The position numbers and the translations under genes were made by a program. From assembly GCF_041296385.1 (NCBI RefSeq), contig NC_091015.1, positions 56,114,345 to 56,178,344 of the forward strand: 64,000 nt of DNA, given 5' to 3'. This DNA comes from Aphelocoma coerulescens. Taxonomy: Eukaryota; Chordata; Aves; Passeriformes; Corvidae. This document shows, piece by piece, positions 61,694 to 64,000 of this stretch. A model generated the notes under the pieces. The model ran no database searches and was not told the DNA's origin. It saw only the letters and a list, made by a program, of their open reading frames with translations. The stretch's first letter is position 1. Each line of letters starts with the position of its first letter.

Positions 61694-61832
61694 TCGACGC
61701 ACCGAGTGATGTGTGGTTGATGCATGATCTGATGCTGTTCTTGACACCAGGTCCCCAGCTGCCATTTCGTTTCGACCCCTACTTTATAGAGTGGAAGATA
61801 ATCGGTCACTTCACTGTCAAATGTGATTCCGA
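61694..61832. other. CpG-retaining patch in intron (possible conserved element)
   Basis: Seven CpG dinucleotides occur within about 140 bases (GATCGACGCACCGAG, TTTCGTTTCGACC, AATCGGTC, TTCCGAGTT), while the surrounding intron has very few. An open frame runs through it (61687-62043, 118 codons) but resembles no protein I recognise and lacks paired splice sites. It could be a conserved regulatory element or an unannotated noncoding exon; neither is shown by sequence alone. Confidence 0.35.
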
Positions 61833-64000
61833 GTTGGTCATTTCAGTTGGATGCAAGTTGCTGTGTGATGGTGGTTTGTGTGCTGCTCTCTGCAGGCAAA
61901 CTGAGGGTTTTTTTAAAGCCAGAATAAAGGGGGAAATGCACAAAAACTCAAGAAGCTTTCAAACTGTATTCTTGTACTTTAAAATTTCATTTAAATTGCA
62001 AAAATGGTTTACTTTATTTTCAAGGAATTCGTTGTATAGCTAATTCCAGTGGAGGTTGAAATATTACAAAACAGTTGTCAACATGTGTGGCTGTCCTGAA
62101 TATTTTGTAGGGTCATCATGGGTAGAACTTTTAATATTGTATGTTTTAGTTATACAGGCCTGCTTTTATAGTTGGATAACCTTCCTCCCTCTCTGCCCCT
62201 TCACTCCCCCCATTTATCTATAGTTAGTTTTATTTTTCTAAATACTTAACTGGCTTCATTTTTCTGTAGTTGTCTGCTTTCTTGCACTTTGGCTGCCCAA
62301 AGATGTGCAGCACTGGCTGTGTTGGCTATAGTTGCTGTGCACATTTATTGTACACTGGCTCTGAAGTCTCTCAGATTTCTTTTTATTAGACAACTTAAGG
62401 CTTAGCAGTGTGCCTGGTACATCCTGTTTGTTTTCCTTTGGAGTTTTCTGCTTTCCTCCTGGATATGCTGCTGCGTCCAGCTCAACAGACAGATTATGCT
62501 GTCTACTCTCTCTGGTCTTTACAGTGTAGAATCCTTCTTGCAGAATCCTTTTGCTCTTAGACATCACACGTTTCAGCACTATTTTTACTAAACCAAATGA
62601 TAGTGTCTGGTATGGGAAAAGGAGAGAATCCTGAAGCTCATTCTTCACTTGTACTCACTCACTATGCCTAGTGACATTTTGAGGAACAGTTGAATTAGTG
62701 CATTCAGCGGATCAGTGCTTGAAGTCAATAATTAATGACTTATTCAGATTGCTGCTAGACACTGAAAGAGATCCTCATTTCTTATTTGTGGTTATGCATT
62801 GAAAGGATTTTCTTTTTTTTCAATCCTTTATGAAAATATTTTTTTGTTTTCTCTAATGTAGGCCATACCCTCAGTTCACACTTGGAAATCAAGTTGTTGT
62901 CTTGCAAAGGAAGGCTGCAGCTGATGTCTGTTTGAGGGAATAGAAGTGCTCATTTCCTTTCCATCAGTGCTAGACTTCCATCATGCAGATTACAGCAGAT
63001 GTTACTAACCCAGCAAATATTTTTACTTTACTCTGAATAATGAAAGGACAAAACATGTTCATAGATGTTCAGCTTAAGTTTAACTTTGCAAATAGATCTG
63101 ATGAGTTTCCCTTTTATATTGTTATTTCCATACTTTGTTCTTTTGTTGTTTGGGTTTTTTTCTGTTGGTTGTTCTTTTTAATATGGATTGTGTTTATCTT
63201 AAGGATTTTTGTAGAGAAAAAAGTCAAGGCTGAGGTACTACATATTATCTTAACAAGGGCTCATGGATTGTAGGAGCATTATTATTCTAAATACTGCTAC
63301 CTGAAGCCTCTATTTTAAGAATGCAGTAACAAAAACTGTAAGTTGCAAGATGTGCAGTTGCCATCTGTCTCTGGGATGTGGGAGGACAAGATAGGAAGAT
63401 GTCTCACTTGTTTTCTTTATGTATTGCCTCCATATTGAGAAGTGGAAAAAACGCGAAGTTTGATAAACTAGAAAATTTAAAGGAGTTTTGAAGATGTTGG
63501 TAAGGCCTTCTTGCAAGTTTGGGGGGCTTCTCTTTATTGATGTGGAGACTTCAAACAACTAGCAATGTTAGAAAGAAGACAATAAAAAGTTGCCATGTCA
63601 GGGATAGTGGAGGAAATAGAAGTAAACAGTGTTTATAGTCTTTCTGCCTAAAACTAGGAACTATCAAACTGGTCATACTCACAGCATGGTAGTAGGACAT
63701 TGCATAGAAATACTGTGGCTAAAGAGTTTGTAGAAATTTAGCTAAAAGTTCTAAAAAGATGATTTTAATTATTGAAATCATTGTTAGAGCAGGTGCAAAT
63801 TCTTGTGTTTTAGCATCACTGACATATTTTCAAAGTAAACTGTGTATGAAGAAAACTTGCCCTACATCTAGATACCTTATCAGAATAAATTGACACCATA
63901 ACAAATGTAAATTGTAGAAAAAAATACTGTGTTCAAAAGGTGCTCCTGGTTCCAGCTGTGTGAAATGAGTTTGAAATGGTCCTCTTTTCTTTTCATTGCT

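Larger units (their letters stand above)
51679..64000 (+). other. SEPTIN7: SEPTIN7 intron 1 (partial, candidate)
   Basis: All sequence from the donor GTGAGT to the right edge is treated as first-intron DNA. I looked for exon 2 (expected to continue from ATGG into AQ.KNLEGYVGF codons) and did not find it. Contents are T-rich runs (52277-52326, 60892-60952), a CpG-retaining patch (61694-61832) and no recognised transposon, which is notable over 12 kb. Several good acceptors (e.g. 61603, 62871) are followed by early stops or lack a donor. Confidence 0.6.

Noticed and set aside
62871..62960. Strong acceptor TTCTCTAATGTAG as possible SEPTIN7 exon 2
   Set aside because: After joining to ATGG the frame gives GHTLSSH and then a stop, no donor follows, and it does not match the expected SEPTIN7 sequence.
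1..64000. tRNA, rRNA, CRISPR, operon-type or viral gene clusters
   Set aside because: None was seen on either strand. The window is an ordinary vertebrate two-gene locus, and bacterial feature types do not apply.

Overview
The window is vertebrate nuclear DNA, most likely from a bird. It is AT-rich, has very low coding density, contains split genes with GT-AG introns and two CpG-island promoters, and its interspersed repeats are almost all CR1 LINE fragments, the dominant retroposon of birds (also present in crocodilians and turtles). Species cannot be fixed from sequence alone.

Two protein-coding loci can be supported. On the minus strand, from a CpG-island promoter at about 14.0-14.7 kb down to the left edge, lies the 5' part of HERPUD2 (homocysteine-inducible ER protein with ubiquitin-like domain 2). 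Four coding exons are readable (14226-14080, 8504-8427, 5004-4891, 2883-2726; 165 codons, the ubiquitin-like domain plus a Ser/Thr-rich linker). The transmembrane C-terminal half lies beyond position 1. Between coding exons 3 and 4 there is an in-frame 21-nt segment with good splice signals, a candidate microexon.

On the plus strand a second, larger CpG island (about 50.8-52.2 kb) holds the promoter and first exon of a gene whose first AUG is followed one base later by a perfect donor (ATGG|GTGAGT). From vertebrate gene order (HERPUD2 and SEPTIN7 are head-to-head neighbours on human chromosome 7p14) and from this exon-1 junction, it is assigned by inference to SEPTIN7. The rest of the window, 51.68-64.0 kb, would then be its first intron.

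Between the two promoters are about 36 kb of intergenic DNA with five CR1 fragments, several microsatellites and no supportable protein gene. The two longest CR1 copies (14.9-15.9 kb and 30.85-31.8 kb) retain decayed reverse-transcriptase sequence. Nothing resembling a novel multi-gene system is visible. The most interesting signals are small: the HERPUD2 microexon, a short upstream ORF in the HERPUD2 leader, the split initiation codon of the SEPTIN7 candidate, and a CpG-retaining patch inside the putative SEPTIN7 intron.
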